A DNA stretch of 64,000 nucleotides from positions 1 through 64,000 of the forward strand of contig NZ_JAGDWX010000010.1 of NCBI RefSeq assembly GCF_023256195.1, read 5' to 3'. Position 1 is the first letter of the stretch, and the number at the start of each line of letters is the position of its first letter. A program made the position numbers and the translations under genes. Under the pieces are notes generated by a model. The model was given only the letters and a program-made list of their open reading frames with translations. It was not told the DNA's origin and searched no databases. This document shows positions 10,072-21,154 of this stretch, in pieces. The DNA comes from Acidithiobacillus sp. GTDB lineage: Bacteria; Pseudomonadota; Gammaproteobacteria; Acidithiobacillales; Acidithiobacillaceae.

Positions 10072-10711
10072 GCTGCAGCGATACTCGGTCCTGGTTCTGA
10101 ACAGCAAGGGGGGCGCAGGCAAGACGACGGTTGCCACCAATCTGGCGAGCCTGCTTGCCCAGCGCGAAACGGTATTGCTGGCCGATCTGGATCCCCAAGG
10201 ATCCAGCAGCCACTGGTGGCGGCGCCGACCGCCGGCACTGCCGGAGATCACTCTGGTGAGCGATCCGCAACGCAAGTTCCGCGACTATCCGCCGGCCCAG
10301 TGGCTCATTCTGGACGCTCCGGCAGGCCTCAAGCGCACCCGTCTGGAGGAGATGCTGGATGAGGTGAGCACCCTGCTGGTACCCATCACCGCTTCGGTCT
10401 TGGATATGGACGCGAGTCTCGTCTTCCTCGAGCGGCTTCAGGAAATCAAGCGCTTTCGCAAGGGGCGCATCCGCATCGGCATCGTCGCCAACCGAGTGCA
10501 TCAGGGTACGCGGGCAAAGCAGGCCTTGGAAGACTTCTTGCGCGATCTGGAGATCCCGGTCATCGCCTCTCTGCGCGACAGTCAGATCTATGTCCGGGCC
10601 GCCGCTGCGGGGCTCGGCATCGCCGATCTGCGCGCCAGCGAGAACAGGTCGGAGCTGCCGCAGTGGACCCGTATCCTGCAGTTCTTGGGGGAAACCGACC
10701 GTGGAACGTGA
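10064..10711 (+). CDS. ParA/MinD-like deviant-Walker ATPase in the polyphosphate locus
   Basis: 215 aa. ParA-type ATPases dimerise with ATP, bind DNA or membrane and position cargo. SKGGAGKTT (15-22) is the deviant Walker A box with signature Lys15 and P-loop Lys20. LADLDPQGSSSHWW is the switch I region and WLILDAP the Walker B strand. No DNA-binding extension is present, as in short orphan ParAs and McdA-like proteins. No parB gene or parS-like repeat lies nearby, so plasmid or chromosome partition is unlikely. Its reading frame overlaps ppk1 (8 bases) and the CYTH-CHAD gene (11 bases), implying coupled translation with polyphosphate proteins. I infer a role in placing polyP granules; this is not established. 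Confidence 0.88.
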   Translation: MAELQRYSVLVLNSKGGAGKTTVATNLASLLAQRETVLLADLDPQGSSSHWWRRRPPALPEITLVSDPQRKFRDYPPAQWLILDAPAGLKRTRLEEMLDEVSTLLVPITASVLDMDASLVFLERLQEIKRFRKGRIRIGIVANRVHQGTRAKQALEDFLRDLEIPVIASLRDSQIYVRAAAAGLGIADLRASENRSELPQWTRILQFLGETDRGT

Positions 10712-12185
10712 ACTCAAACTGCAGGTACTGCAAGGCGAGGCCTGGGAAACCGTATTGAGCCACCCGCTGGTGGATCTGGCCACGGTGGCCCCGCGGCCGA
10801 TGCACGCCCTCTACTTCGACACCAGTGACCGTCGTCTGCAGCGCGCCGGTATTGCCTACCGTCTGCGCCGGGAGGGCGAGCAGTGGGTAGCCACTCTGAA
10901 ATTCGCCGGAGCAGCCGGCGGCGGGCTACATCAGCGCCCGGAATGGAATGTGGCGGTGGCCGAGCCGCAGGCGGATCTGGGCGTATTCAGCGATCCGGAA
11001 CTGACAGAGATCCTGCGCCCCTATCGCGATCTACCCTTGACGGTGGTGCTGGAGACGGTCTTCGAGCGGCGTGAGCGCCGCCTGACCGAGGTCGGGGGGG
11101 AGCAGTGGCTGCTGGCAGCCGATCGCGGCGAGATTCGGGTCAAGGAGGAGGTCTTGCCCATCCTGGAGCTGGAGCTGGAGTTGGTCACTGGCACGGTGGC
11201 CTCCCTTCTCGAGCGCGGTGCGGCCCTTTGTGAGGCTTTGCCGCTGTGCCCCGAGTCCCAGAGCAAGTTTCAACGGGGAATCGCTTTGCAGTTGGCTCAG
11301 CTCCCAACATCCTCGGTGCAGACACGGCAGGAGATCCAGACGCCGAAGCTGCACGGCCGCGAGGATGCCGCCGACGCCTTGCGGGGGATACTCATCGGCG
11401 AGATCCAGGAATCTTTGACCGCACTTCGGGTCGATACGCGCGATGGCAGCCGCACCAGTTTTCACGATCTGCGCCGCGCCGTGCGCCAGCTACGCGCTCT
11501 GCTGCGTTTCTGCAAGCCCTTGGAGGTGGACGCCGGGTTGAAAAAGCCGCGCCAGGAGCTCGCCACTTGGTTTCATCAGCAGAGTGGTCGCCGTGACCGC
11601 GACGCCCTACTGGACCATTGGCAAAGTCACGCCCCGGAATTCCAGCTGGCACCCGGACTTTTGACGGAGGCATTGCTGAAAAGCGATACCGAGACACCGA
11701 GCTCTGCGGGAACACTCGCGGCCACCCTCCTGAGGCTTTGGGCGCAGCTCGAAGGCGCCACCGCCCTGTCCGGGCGTCTCAGTCTGCGGGAATTTGCCGA
11801 ACAGCAGCTGGCCCAGATGGACCGCAAGCTACGGCGTGCCCACATCGATGCCGTCAGCGCCGAAGATCGCGCCGAGTTTCACCGACTGCGTATCCAGATC
11901 AAGAATTTCCGCTACGTGCTGCAGCGTCTTGCCGGACTTTGGCCGGCCAAGGACAGCAAAGGCATGATGAAGCTTCTGGGCCACCTGCAGGAGAGTTCCG
12001 GTCTGATTCGCGACGCGCAGATGTCCGCCAGCCACCTCCAACCCCTGGGACACGAGGCCCCCTCAGAGCTGGCCCTGCACGCCGGCGTGCTGTGGGGCTA
12101 CCTCGTCGCCCGCATGCAGCGGGAAGAGAAAAAGTTTCGCAAGTCCTGGAACCGCTTTCTGGAGGCCTCCCGACCCTGGGATTGA
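10701..12185 (+). CDS. CYTH-CHAD domain protein (polyphosphate-associated)
   Basis: 494 aa from GTG 10701. The N-terminal CYTH domain begins with the ExExK motif (ERELK, residues 2-6) that binds triphosphate chains in a beta-barrel. Characterised members hydrolyse inorganic triphosphate or bind polyphosphate. From about residue 225 a helical CHAD domain follows, with its paired conserved histidines in SFHDLRRAVRQLRALLRF and EFHRLRIQIKNFRYVLQRL; CHAD domains are known to bind polyP and localise to polyP granules. The upstream in-frame start at 10590 is rejected because it would lie deep in the ParA gene, whereas GTG 10701 begins directly with ExExK. GGGGGAAA upstream serves as ribosome-binding site. 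Confidence 0.93.
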   Translation: MERELKLQVLQGEAWETVLSHPLVDLATVAPRPMHALYFDTSDRRLQRAGIAYRLRREGEQWVATLKFAGAAGGGLHQRPEWNVAVAEPQADLGVFSDPELTEILRPYRDLPLTVVLETVFERRERRLTEVGGEQWLLAADRGEIRVKEEVLPILELELELVTGTVASLLERGAALCEALPLCPESQSKFQRGIALQLAQLPTSSVQTRQEIQTPKLHGREDAADALRGILIGEIQESLTALRVDTRDGSRTSFHDLRRAVRQLRALLRFCKPLEVDAGLKKPRQELATWFHQQSGRRDRDALLDHWQSHAPEFQLAPGLLTEALLKSDTETPSSAGTLAATLLRLWAQLEGATALSGRLSLREFAEQQLAQMDRKLRRAHIDAVSAEDRAEFHRLRIQIKNFRYVLQRLAGLWPAKDSKGMMKLLGHLQESSGLIRDAQMSASHLQPLGHEAPSELALHAGVLWGYLVARMQREEKKFRKSWNRFLEASRPWD

Positions 12186-12208
12186 CGCCCGGGGGTCGGG
12201 GCGGACTG

Positions 12209-12230
12209 CTCGGCCTCAGCAGGGGCCGAG
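12209..12230. terminator. Hairpin between convergent CYTH-CHAD and pepN genes
   Basis: CTCGGCC (12209-12215) pairs with GGCCGAG (12224-12230) across an eight-base loop that contains the pepN stop codon. It sits exactly where two convergent genes meet, a usual place for a two-way terminator. No clear T-run is present, so termination is only suggested. Confidence 0.3.
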
Positions 12231-12563
12231 TCTCTCCCGTTCCCGCTCGATCTTATGCGCCACCAAGGCAATGGACAGGGCGAGTCGGTACTGATCGCGG
12301 TCGAGCTCCCACTCGCGGGCCTGCTCGGCATCGAAATGCTGGCCGGCACAGCAGTCCTGCAAGGCCTTGCAGTCCATGCTGTCGGACAGGAAGCCCGCCA
12401 ACTCGGCGACCTGATCGGATCCGAATACCTCTGCCGCCGCGCCGAGATCCCCGATCTCCTTCCGAGCCACCAGCTCCGCTACCGCCAGGGTGGCGGCATC
12501 CAGGCACCTTTCCTCCGCTTTTTCCAGGCCTTTCTTCACTGCAGTGTCGATGTCGACGTTCAT
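12216..12563 (-). CDS. Candidate separate 115-aa protein nested in the pepN 3' end
   Basis: In frame with pepN, ATG 12563 is preceded by AGGAG with eight bases spacing (CAGGAGCGCGCGAAATG), far better than chance. The product begins MNVDIDTAVKKGLEKAEE and is predicted all-helical. It has four cysteines (ERCLD, DSMDCK, LQDCCAG) plus a C-terminal Cys, and a long charged helix at the end. I do not recognise the family. It may be made both as the tail of PepN and as an independent protein. The simplest history is an originally separate gene now joined to pepN by loss of the stop, but a genuine domain fusion is equally compatible with the sequence. Confidence 0.45.
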   Translation of the reverse strand: MNVDIDTAVKKGLEKAEERCLDAATLAVAELVARKEIGDLGAAAEVFGSDQVAELAGFLSDSMDCKALQDCCAGQHFDAEQAREWELDRDQYRLALSIALVAHKIERERERLGPC

Positions 12564-15260
12564 TTCGCGCGCTCCTGAAGGATGAATGGAAATGGAATGC
12601 GGTCTAACGGGATGGGCTGGGGCCTCCGTCGCCGCCTCGCGGCAACGGCCGAGCACCTCGGCAAGGTCACGCGACAGGGCAGGCTTTCGAGCGAGCTCGG
12701 CGATGACCTCCTGCATGTGCCCGCGACGCCGCTCGTCCAGCCGCGGCCAGCGACTCAGCACCGTTGCCAGACGAGCGGCCGTCTGCGGGTTGATATCGTC
12801 GAGACGACGGAGCTGTTCGCCGAAAAAACGGTAGCCGGAGCCATCGGCGGCGTGAAAGACCGTGGGGTTGGCGGCAAATGCCCCCAGGACCGAACGCACC
12901 CGGTTGGGCACACGCCAGTCGAAATCGGGATGCACCAACAGATTGGCCGCGCGATGCAGGGTCGCCGGTTCCGCCCGCCCCAGCTGGATACTGAACCACC
13001 GATCCAGCACCAGCGGATGGTGGCGCCAGGTCCAATAGAAATCCATGATCAGATCTTCACTGTCGTGGTCGACATCCTGGACCAGCAATGCGTAGGCTGC
13101 CAGACGTTCGCTCATGTTGTCGGCCTCTGCGTATTGCAGACGTGCCAGGGCAATGGCCTCCCAGCGCAGACGATCGTTGGCCAACAGATAGGACAGGGCA
13201 AGCTGACGCAAACGCCTCTGGCCCACGGCCAGACCGTCCAGACGGTAGGGCGCGGCAAGCCCCTGATACCAGGCCATCCAGGTCTCGCCGAAGAGCTCGC
13301 CCAGCGCCTTACGCAAGGCCTCGCGGGCAGCATGGATGGCATCCACCTGAAGTATCTCCATCTGCTCGCCCAGATAATCCTCCGACGGCAGGGTCAGCAG
13401 TTCGGCACAGAAGGCCGGGTCCTCCGGCCACTGGGCGGTGACGGCCGCAACCGCCTCGCGCAGGTCGGCGCCGGGCAGAACCTGCTTTGGCTCACGGATG
13501 TAGCCGAGCAGCTCGCGAATGGCCAGGGCCTGAAAGTTCTCCCAGCGGCTGAAGGGATCATCGTCGTGACGAGCAAGAAAGGGCTCGGCGCTGGCCGCAT
13601 CGCTGCGTTCGAGGATGATGGGGGCAGAAAAGCCTCGGAACAGAGAAGGCACGCAGGGCCCGGATATCCCGGTGAAGGTCCATTCCTGCCGTGTTTGCGA
13701 TAGCATCAGGACGGTTTCCTCACCCAGATGGGCACCATCCAGCTGCAGAGGCAAACGCTTACCCGCGTGATCGAAGAGGGCGACACGCACGGGTATGGGC
13801 ACCGCCGTCTTGGTGGGCTGCCCCGGGGTTGCCGGGGTCCGCTGCGACAGCTCCAGACGCAGGCTGCCCGACTCTGGATCCGGGTGCCATCGCGCCACGA
13901 CCCGCGGCGTACCTGCCTGCGCATACCAGCGGCGAAAGGCCTGTAGATCGCAGCCACTGCCCACTTCCAAGGCCGTCAGAAAATCCTCGATGGTTACCGC
14001 CTGGCCGTCGAATCGGGCGAAATATTCGTCCATGCCCGCCCGAAAACGCGCAGGACCCAAGGTGGTATGGATCATACGCACGATTTCTGCGCCTTTTTCG
14101 TAGACCGTCGCCGTGTAGAAATTGTTGATCTCGGCGTAGACCTCGGGTCGCACGGGGTGGGCCAAGGGGCCTGCGTCCTCCGGAAATTGCGCAGCACGCA
14201 GCCGGCGCACATCGGCAATGCGCTGCACGCCGCGAGAATTCTGATCCGCCGAGAACTCCTGATCGCGAAAGACGGTCAGCCCTTCTTTCAGGCTCAGCTG
14301 AAACCAATCGCGCAAGGTGACGCGATTACCGCTCCAGTTGTGGAAGTACTCGTGCGCGATCACCGATTCGACGTGCAGGTAATCGTCGTCCGTCGCCGTC
14401 TCGGGACTGGCCAGCACGTATTTGGTGTTGAATATGTTGAGGCCCTTGTTTTCCATCGCCCCCATATTGAAGCTGTCGGTGGCGACGATCATGTACCGTT
14501 CGAGGTCGTATTCACGCCCGTAGACCTGCTCGTCCCAGGCCATGGCCCGCTTGAGACTGTCCAGGGCCCGCCCGCAGGAGTCGCGGTAACGCTCGGCGAC
14601 GTAGACCTCCAGAGCGACCGATCGACCGCTCATGGTCGTGAAATGGTCGCGCTCCACCACGAACTTTCCAGCCACCAGCGCGAACAGATAGCAGGGCTTG
14701 GGGAAGGGGTCGCGCCAGCGCGCCCAGTGCCCGCCGGCATCGTCTGTCCCCACTGCCTCAAGATTGCCATTGGCCAGCAGGATCGGATACTGATCTCGGG
14801 CAGCGTGCAGGGTGACGGTGAAGGGCGCGAGGCAATCGGGCCGATCCAGATAGTAGGTGATGCGACGGAAACCCTCAGCTTCGCACTGGGTGAGGAGCAC
14901 GCCATCGGCAGCATACAGTCCCGACAGCTGGGTGTTGGCCGACGGGCAGATCCGCACCCGGCTGCTCAGGGTGAAAGTCTGGGGAGGACGCCGCAGGCGC
15001 AGACCATCGGCGACCAGGTCATAGCGATCGGCCGCCAGCACCTGCCCGTCGAGACGCAACTCCAAAAGCTCCAGGTTCTCACCGTGGAGAGTCAGACTCT
15101 CCGGCGGTTCCAAGCTGCGACAGCGCATCTGCAGTTCCGCAGACACCTCGGTACGGTCTGCATCCAGATAGAAGTCGAGGGAGGTGGCGACGATGTCATA
15201 CTCCGGAGGTCGATAATCCTCGCGTCGAATTCCCTGGATGCTGGCCATCATTGCCGCCAT
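12216..15260 (-). CDS. pepN: Aminopeptidase N (M1 family) with an extra in-frame C-terminal domain
   Basis: 1014 aa, against about 870-885 for the family. PepN is a cytoplasmic zinc aminopeptidase that trims N-terminal residues from peptides. GAMEN (267-271) binds the substrate amino terminus. HEYFH (303-307) with Glu326 forms the HExxH-x18-E zinc site. The M1 four-domain body runs to about residue 885. Residues 900-1014 are an added Cys- and Glu-rich helical segment beginning at an internal Met with its own ribosome-binding site (see the separate entry). The start ATG overlaps the stop of the DsbG-like gene as TGATG, so translation is coupled; Met4 or Met5 are alternative starts. The extension is either a true fusion or a lost stop codon. 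Confidence 0.93.
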   Translation of the reverse strand: MAAMMASIQGIRREDYRPPEYDIVATSLDFYLDADRTEVSAELQMRCRSLEPPESLTLHGENLELLELRLDGQVLAADRYDLVADGLRLRRPPQTFTLSSRVRICPSANTQLSGLYAADGVLLTQCEAEGFRRITYYLDRPDCLAPFTVTLHAARDQYPILLANGNLEAVGTDDAGGHWARWRDPFPKPCYLFALVAGKFVVERDHFTTMSGRSVALEVYVAERYRDSCGRALDSLKRAMAWDEQVYGREYDLERYMIVATDSFNMGAMENKGLNIFNTKYVLASPETATDDDYLHVESVIAHEYFHNWSGNRVTLRDWFQLSLKEGLTVFRDQEFSADQNSRGVQRIADVRRLRAAQFPEDAGPLAHPVRPEVYAEINNFYTATVYEKGAEIVRMIHTTLGPARFRAGMDEYFARFDGQAVTIEDFLTALEVGSGCDLQAFRRWYAQAGTPRVVARWHPDPESGSLRLELSQRTPATPGQPTKTAVPIPVRVALFDHAGKRLPLQLDGAHLGEETVLMLSQTRQEWTFTGISGPCVPSLFRGFSAPIILERSDAASAEPFLARHDDDPFSRWENFQALAIRELLGYIREPKQVLPGADLREAVAAVTAQWPEDPAFCAELLTLPSEDYLGEQMEILQVDAIHAAREALRKALGELFGETWMAWYQGLAAPYRLDGLAVGQRRLRQLALSYLLANDRLRWEAIALARLQYAEADNMSERLAAYALLVQDVDHDSEDLIMDFYWTWRHHPLVLDRWFSIQLGRAEPATLHRAANLLVHPDFDWRVPNRVRSVLGAFAANPTVFHAADGSGYRFFGEQLRRLDDINPQTAARLATVLSRWPRLDERRRGHMQEVIAELARKPALSRDLAEVLGRCREAATEAPAHPVRPHSISIHPSGAREMNVDIDTAVKKGLEKAEERCLDAATLAVAELVARKEIGDLGAAAEVFGSDQVAELAGFLSDSMDCKALQDCCAGQHFDAEQAREWELDRDQYRLALSIALVAHKIERERERLGPC

Positions 15261-16117
15261 CAGCTGTTTTTGCAGCTACCGTGCTCGAGAGAATGGATCT
15301 CCTTGAGGAAAGACCCCAGGTCCTTGTCCGGAAGTCCGTGCTTGAGCACCACGGCATTGTGGTCGTTGCAGTAGAGTAAGGTCGGGGTGGCTACCTCGCC
15401 ACTCTGCTCCAACAACTTGGTGTTGTTCTGCACGGCACTGACCGTTGCGGGCGTGGGATCCTTGGCAGGCTGGATACCACCCTCTTCCGTCGCCTCATCG
15501 AAACCCTTCTCGTTCTCCGCCATGGCCGCCGCCGGATCCTTGGCACCCAAGATGGCCTCGGCCTTGCCGGCGCTGCTGGGCTTGAGGAAGGCCACCACGA
15601 CAAAGCGGACCCGCAACTTGCCAGCGGCAATCAGGGGCTTGGCCTCCTCATAGAACTTGTGACAAAAGATGCAGTTGGGATCGACAAAGGCGGTGATCTC
15701 CGGTCCCCCGCTACCGAGTACGAAGCTGTCGGCATCTGCCGCCTTCTTGGCCAGGGCCTCGGGAGTCTCGGGTTTGGGTATGAGGCCGAGCTCCATGGCC
15801 TCCTGCCGCATCTGATTCTCACCGGCGGCATTGAAAACCGTGCCGACGACGAGGTATTTGCCGTCGGGCGTCAGGTAGAGGATGTTGGGACGGCCGTCGA
15901 TCTGAACCAAGGCCCCGGTCAAACCACCGGGGCCGGCAAAAGTCTTTTCCACTTTGCCAACACCGTGGGTCAGTCCATCCACGAGCTTCTGAGCCTCGGC
16001 CTGCGACACGACGTCCGCCTTGGCATAGGGAATGGGCAGATATTTTCCAGCGAAGACGCCACCCAGAGCGCCCACCACCAATAGACCTACCGCCAGCGCT
16101 ACCGTTTTTGTCTGCAT
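15260..16117 (-). CDS. DsbG/DsbC-like periplasmic thiol:disulfide protein
   Basis: 285 aa from ATG 16117, chosen because AAAGGGCAGGGC precedes it; ATG 16141 has no comparable site. The N-terminus has a hydrophobic segment (about 5-24), a signal peptide or anchor, placing the protein in the periplasm. An N-terminal dimerisation-like region is followed by a thioredoxin fold with active site DPNCIFCHKFY (CxxC) and the cis-proline loop ATPTLLY. This layout is that of DsbC/DsbG isomerases, which repair wrong disulfides or reduce sulfenylated cysteines. The dipeptide Ile-Phe between the cysteines differs from the usual Gly-Tyr or Pro-Tyr. Two further Cys (LLYC, HGSC) lie in the last 45 residues. 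Confidence 0.87.
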   Translation of the reverse strand: MQTKTVALAVGLLVVGALGGVFAGKYLPIPYAKADVVSQAEAQKLVDGLTHGVGKVEKTFAGPGGLTGALVQIDGRPNILYLTPDGKYLVVGTVFNAAGENQMRQEAMELGLIPKPETPEALAKKAADADSFVLGSGGPEITAFVDPNCIFCHKFYEEAKPLIAAGKLRVRFVVVAFLKPSSAGKAEAILGAKDPAAAMAENEKGFDEATEEGGIQPAKDPTPATVSAVQNNTKLLEQSGEVATPTLLYCNDHNAVVLKHGLPDKDLGSFLKEIHSLEHGSCKNS

Positions 16118-16217
16118 GCCCTGCCCTTTCTCTGTCCACATTCGCTCAATTCGAATGGGACATGTTAACCCGCAAGGCTCCCTGCTTCCAGTCGCGGGCC
16201 TCGCACCGGCTCCCGAA

Positions 16218-16247
16218 CCCGGATATCCAGGCTCATCCCGGATATCC
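16218..16247. repeat. Two copies of CCCGGATATCC, 19 bp apart
   Basis: CCCGGATATCC occurs at 16218-16228 and 16237-16247. Each contains the perfect palindrome GGATATCC, with centres 19 bp apart, close to two helical turns. The pair lies in the 152-bp gap between the clpB stop and the DsbG-like gene start, about 100 bp upstream of the latter. It could be a tandem operator or part of a clpB 3' structure. Confidence 0.45.
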
Positions 16248-16269
16248 GCAGAGCCACGATCTGCCTAGA

Positions 16270-18867
<2,598 letters not shown>

Positions 18868-18899
18868 GGCGTTTCCGGCTCCATAAAAGGTCTCCCCCC

Positions 18900-20057
18900 T
18901 TAAATGATAGCCGCGACTCCGCTTTTCAAGGGGCGCAGGGCGGGCAGGAGTCCGACGAGACCAAGCCAGGCCAGGATGCCGGCAGCGGCGAAGGCCCCCA
19001 CGCTACCCCAGTGTCCCCAGGCCCAGCCCGCGGCCAGTGCCCCCAGTCCGCCGCCGAGACCGTAGACGAGACTGGCGTACAGGGCCATCCCACGGGAACG
19101 CAGGCGCATGGGGAAACGGGCGAAGATCCAGTGTACCGCCGCCAGGTGAAAGGCGGCGTAACTGAAGGCGTGCAGACTCTGGATCAGAAAGATAGGGATG
19201 AGGCCGGGCCAGACGGCGATCACCAGCCAACGCGTCCCGGTGAGGACGAAGGCATGGATGAGCACCCTGCGCAGACCGAAGCGACGCAGGATACGCTCAC
19301 CGTACCAGAAGAAGACCACCTCGCAGATGACCGCCCAGGACCAGAGCAGTCCCACCCAACCAGCGTTCAGCCCATGGGCCTGAGCGTCGATGGAAAAGAA
19401 GGCGTAGTAGACCCCGTGGCTGGCCTGCTCCAGAGCCCCTGCCGCGAGAAAGGCCCACAGCCGCCAGTCGCGCAGCTGCGGCCCGAGGGATACCCGCTCC
19501 TGCGAAGGTGCGCGCGGCGGATAGGGCAAGCGGCGGCTGAACCACCAGGCGGCCGCCAGGAAGGCGGCGATGCCCGGCAGAAAGACGTCGAGGCCCCAGA
19601 TTTGCACCAGCCCCCCCATACCGAGCGCAAGCGCGATGAAACCGAGGGAGCCCCACAAGCGGATACGACCGTAGGCCCTGCCGTTGCGCTCGGCCCAGTC
19701 CAGGGTCGCAGCGTCCACCAGGGGTAGGGTCGCCGCCCAGAAAAAGGAAAAAGTCAGGGTAATGAGCAGCAGACCCCAGAAATTACCGTGCACCAGCTCC
19801 AGGGCCAGAAAACCCGCTGCCGTCAGCAATGCTGCCAGCGGCACGATATGGGCACTACCCAGACCCTGCGCGAGCCAGCCCCAGAGATTGGGCCCCAGCA
19901 CCTTACTGAACTGCACGGCGGCAGTGAGGATACCGATGGCCAGTGCACCCTGACCGGTACTCTTGAGCCAGGGACCCCAGTACGGCATGAAGGCACCGAG
20001 GGCACAGAAATAGAAAAAATAGAAGGCGACGAGGGCCCGGGCCTCGCGACCCACCAT
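18900..20057 (-). CDS. MFS transporter (MFS_1-like / HcaT type)
   Basis: 385 aa with about twelve hydrophobic segments, an inner-membrane major-facilitator permease. The first helix [22 protein letters not shown] with its conserved Pro/Tyr/Trp, and the sequence [23 protein letters not shown], resemble the HcaT/LacY-like branch (Pfam MFS_1_like). Proteins of this branch carry aromatic acids, sugars or nucleosides, and the substrate cannot be inferred here. The ATG overlaps the aroC stop (TGATG), so it is co-translated with the shikimate-pathway gene, which may hint at an aromatic compound; this is inference only. Confidence 0.88.
   Translation of the reverse strand: MVGREARALVAFYFFYFCALGAFMPYWGPWLKSTGQGALAIGILTAAVQFSKVLGPNLWGWLAQGLGSAHIVPLAALLTAAGFLALELVHGNFWGLLLITLTFSFFWAATLPLVDAATLDWAERNGRAYGRIRLWGSLGFIALALGMGGLVQIWGLDVFLPGIAAFLAAAWWFSRRLPYPPRAPSQERVSLGPQLRDWRLWAFLAAGALEQASHGVYYAFFSIDAQAHGLNAGWVGLLWSWAVICEVVFFWYGERILRRFGLRRVLIHAFVLTGTRWLVIAVWPGLIPIFLIQSLHAFSYAAFHLAAVHWIFARFPMRLRSRGMALYASLVYGLGGGLGALAAGWAWGHWGSVGAFAAAGILAWLGLVGLLPALRPLKSGVAAII
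18902..18930 (-). promoter_or_regulatory. Candidate sigma-32 (heat-shock) promoter of clpB
   Basis: On the minus strand CTTGAAA (18930-18924) is followed after 14 bases by TATCATTT (18909-18902). The first box is a perfect match to the RpoH -35 element, and the second matches five of eight positions of CCCCATNT. The 14-base spacer fits sigma-32 and is too short for sigma-70. It overlaps the last codons of the MFS gene, 35 bases before the clpB ATG, and would let clpB respond to heat independently of its upstream neighbour. Confidence 0.5.
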
Positions 20058-21151
20058 CAGCCCGCCGGAATGGGCTGGATGGGGGCTTGGACGTCCGCGT
20101 TCTGCGCCCGCTGGCGCAGCACGTGATCCATGAGAACGAGGGCCAGCATGGCCTCAACGATGGGCACGGCACGGATGCCGACACAGGGATCGTGGCGCCC
20201 GGTGGTGGAGACCTCGACGGGCTCGCCGTGCAGGTCGATGCTGGGTCGCGGGATGCGGATGCTCGAGGTGGGTTTGACCGCCACCGAAACGCGCAGATCC
20301 TGACCGCTGGAAATACCACCCAGAACGCCGCCGGCATGGTTGCTGAGGAAGCCCTCGGGGCGCATGCCGTCACCGTGTTCGCTGCCTTTCTGCTCCACCA
20401 CCGCAAAGCCATCGCCAACGGCGATGGCCTTGACGGCATTGATGCTCATGAGGGCCTTGGCCACGTCCGCTTCCAAGCGGTCGAAGACGGGCTCACCCAG
20501 TCCCACCGGCATGTGCCGTACCCGCGCGTCCACCCGCGCGCCGATGGAGTCGCCGGCCTTGCGCAACTCGTCCAGATAGTCGGCCATGCGCTGGGCCGCC
20601 GCAGCATCGGGACAAAAAAAGGGGTTGCGCTGGATCTCGGCATCGTCGAAATCCTGAGCCACGATGGGACCCATCTGCGCCAACCAAGCCTGGATCTCCA
20701 CCCCCAGACGATAGCGCAGATATTTGCGGGCGATGGCACCTGCGGCTACCCGGGTGGCTGTCTCTCGTGCCGAGGAGCGCCCGCCGCCGCGGTAATCGCG
20801 TCGGCCGTATTTCAAGAGATAGGTGTAGTCGGCGTGTCCCGGCCGGAATCGATCACGGATCTTGGCATAGTCCTGAGAACGCTGATCGACATTGCGAATG
20901 AGCAGACCGATGGGGGTTCCCGTCGTCTCACCCTCGAAAACCCCCGAGAGAATCTCTACCCGATCCGTCTCCTGCCGCTGGGTCGTGTGGCGGGACTGAC
21001 CGGGGCGACGACGATCCAGATCCTGCTGGATGTCCTCCTCCGTCAGTGGCAGGCCGGGCGGGCAGCCATCGACGATGCAACCAATGGCCGGACCGTGGCT
21101 CTCGCCAAAGGTCATCACCCGAAAACACTCGCCGATGCTGCTTCCCGCCAC
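20057..21151 (-). CDS. aroC: Chorismate synthase
   Basis: 364 aa. It converts EPSP to chorismate using reduced FMN, the last shikimate step before aromatic amino acids, folate and quinones. The GTG start gives [29 protein letters not shown], the family N-terminal signature. [29 protein letters not shown] contains the second signature, and [26 protein letters not shown] the third. The stop of folE2 is only three bases upstream and the MFS gene overlaps downstream, so it is part of a tight operon. Confidence 0.98.
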   Translation of the reverse strand: MAGSSIGECFRVMTFGESHGPAIGCIVDGCPPGLPLTEEDIQQDLDRRRPGQSRHTTQRQETDRVEILSGVFEGETTGTPIGLLIRNVDQRSQDYAKIRDRFRPGHADYTYLLKYGRRDYRGGGRSSARETATRVAAGAIARKYLRYRLGVEIQAWLAQMGPIVAQDFDDAEIQRNPFFCPDAAAAQRMADYLDELRKAGDSIGARVDARVRHMPVGLGEPVFDRLEADVAKALMSINAVKAIAVGDGFAVVEQKGSEHGDGMRPEGFLSNHAGGVLGGISSGQDLRVSVAVKPTSSIRIPRPSIDLHGEPVEVSTTGRHDPCVGIRAVPIVEAMLALVLMDHVLRQRAQNADVQAPIQPIPAG

Positions 21152-21154
21152 GCC

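Noticed and set aside
10064-10711. ParA-like gene as a plasmid- or chromosome-partition gene
   Set aside because: There is no ParB gene or parS-like repeat nearby, and the reading frame is coupled to ppk1 and the CHAD gene.
12209-12230. Classical intrinsic terminator between pepN and the CYTH-CHAD gene
   Set aside because: The stem is good but no T-run follows in either direction, so I list it only as a weak candidate.
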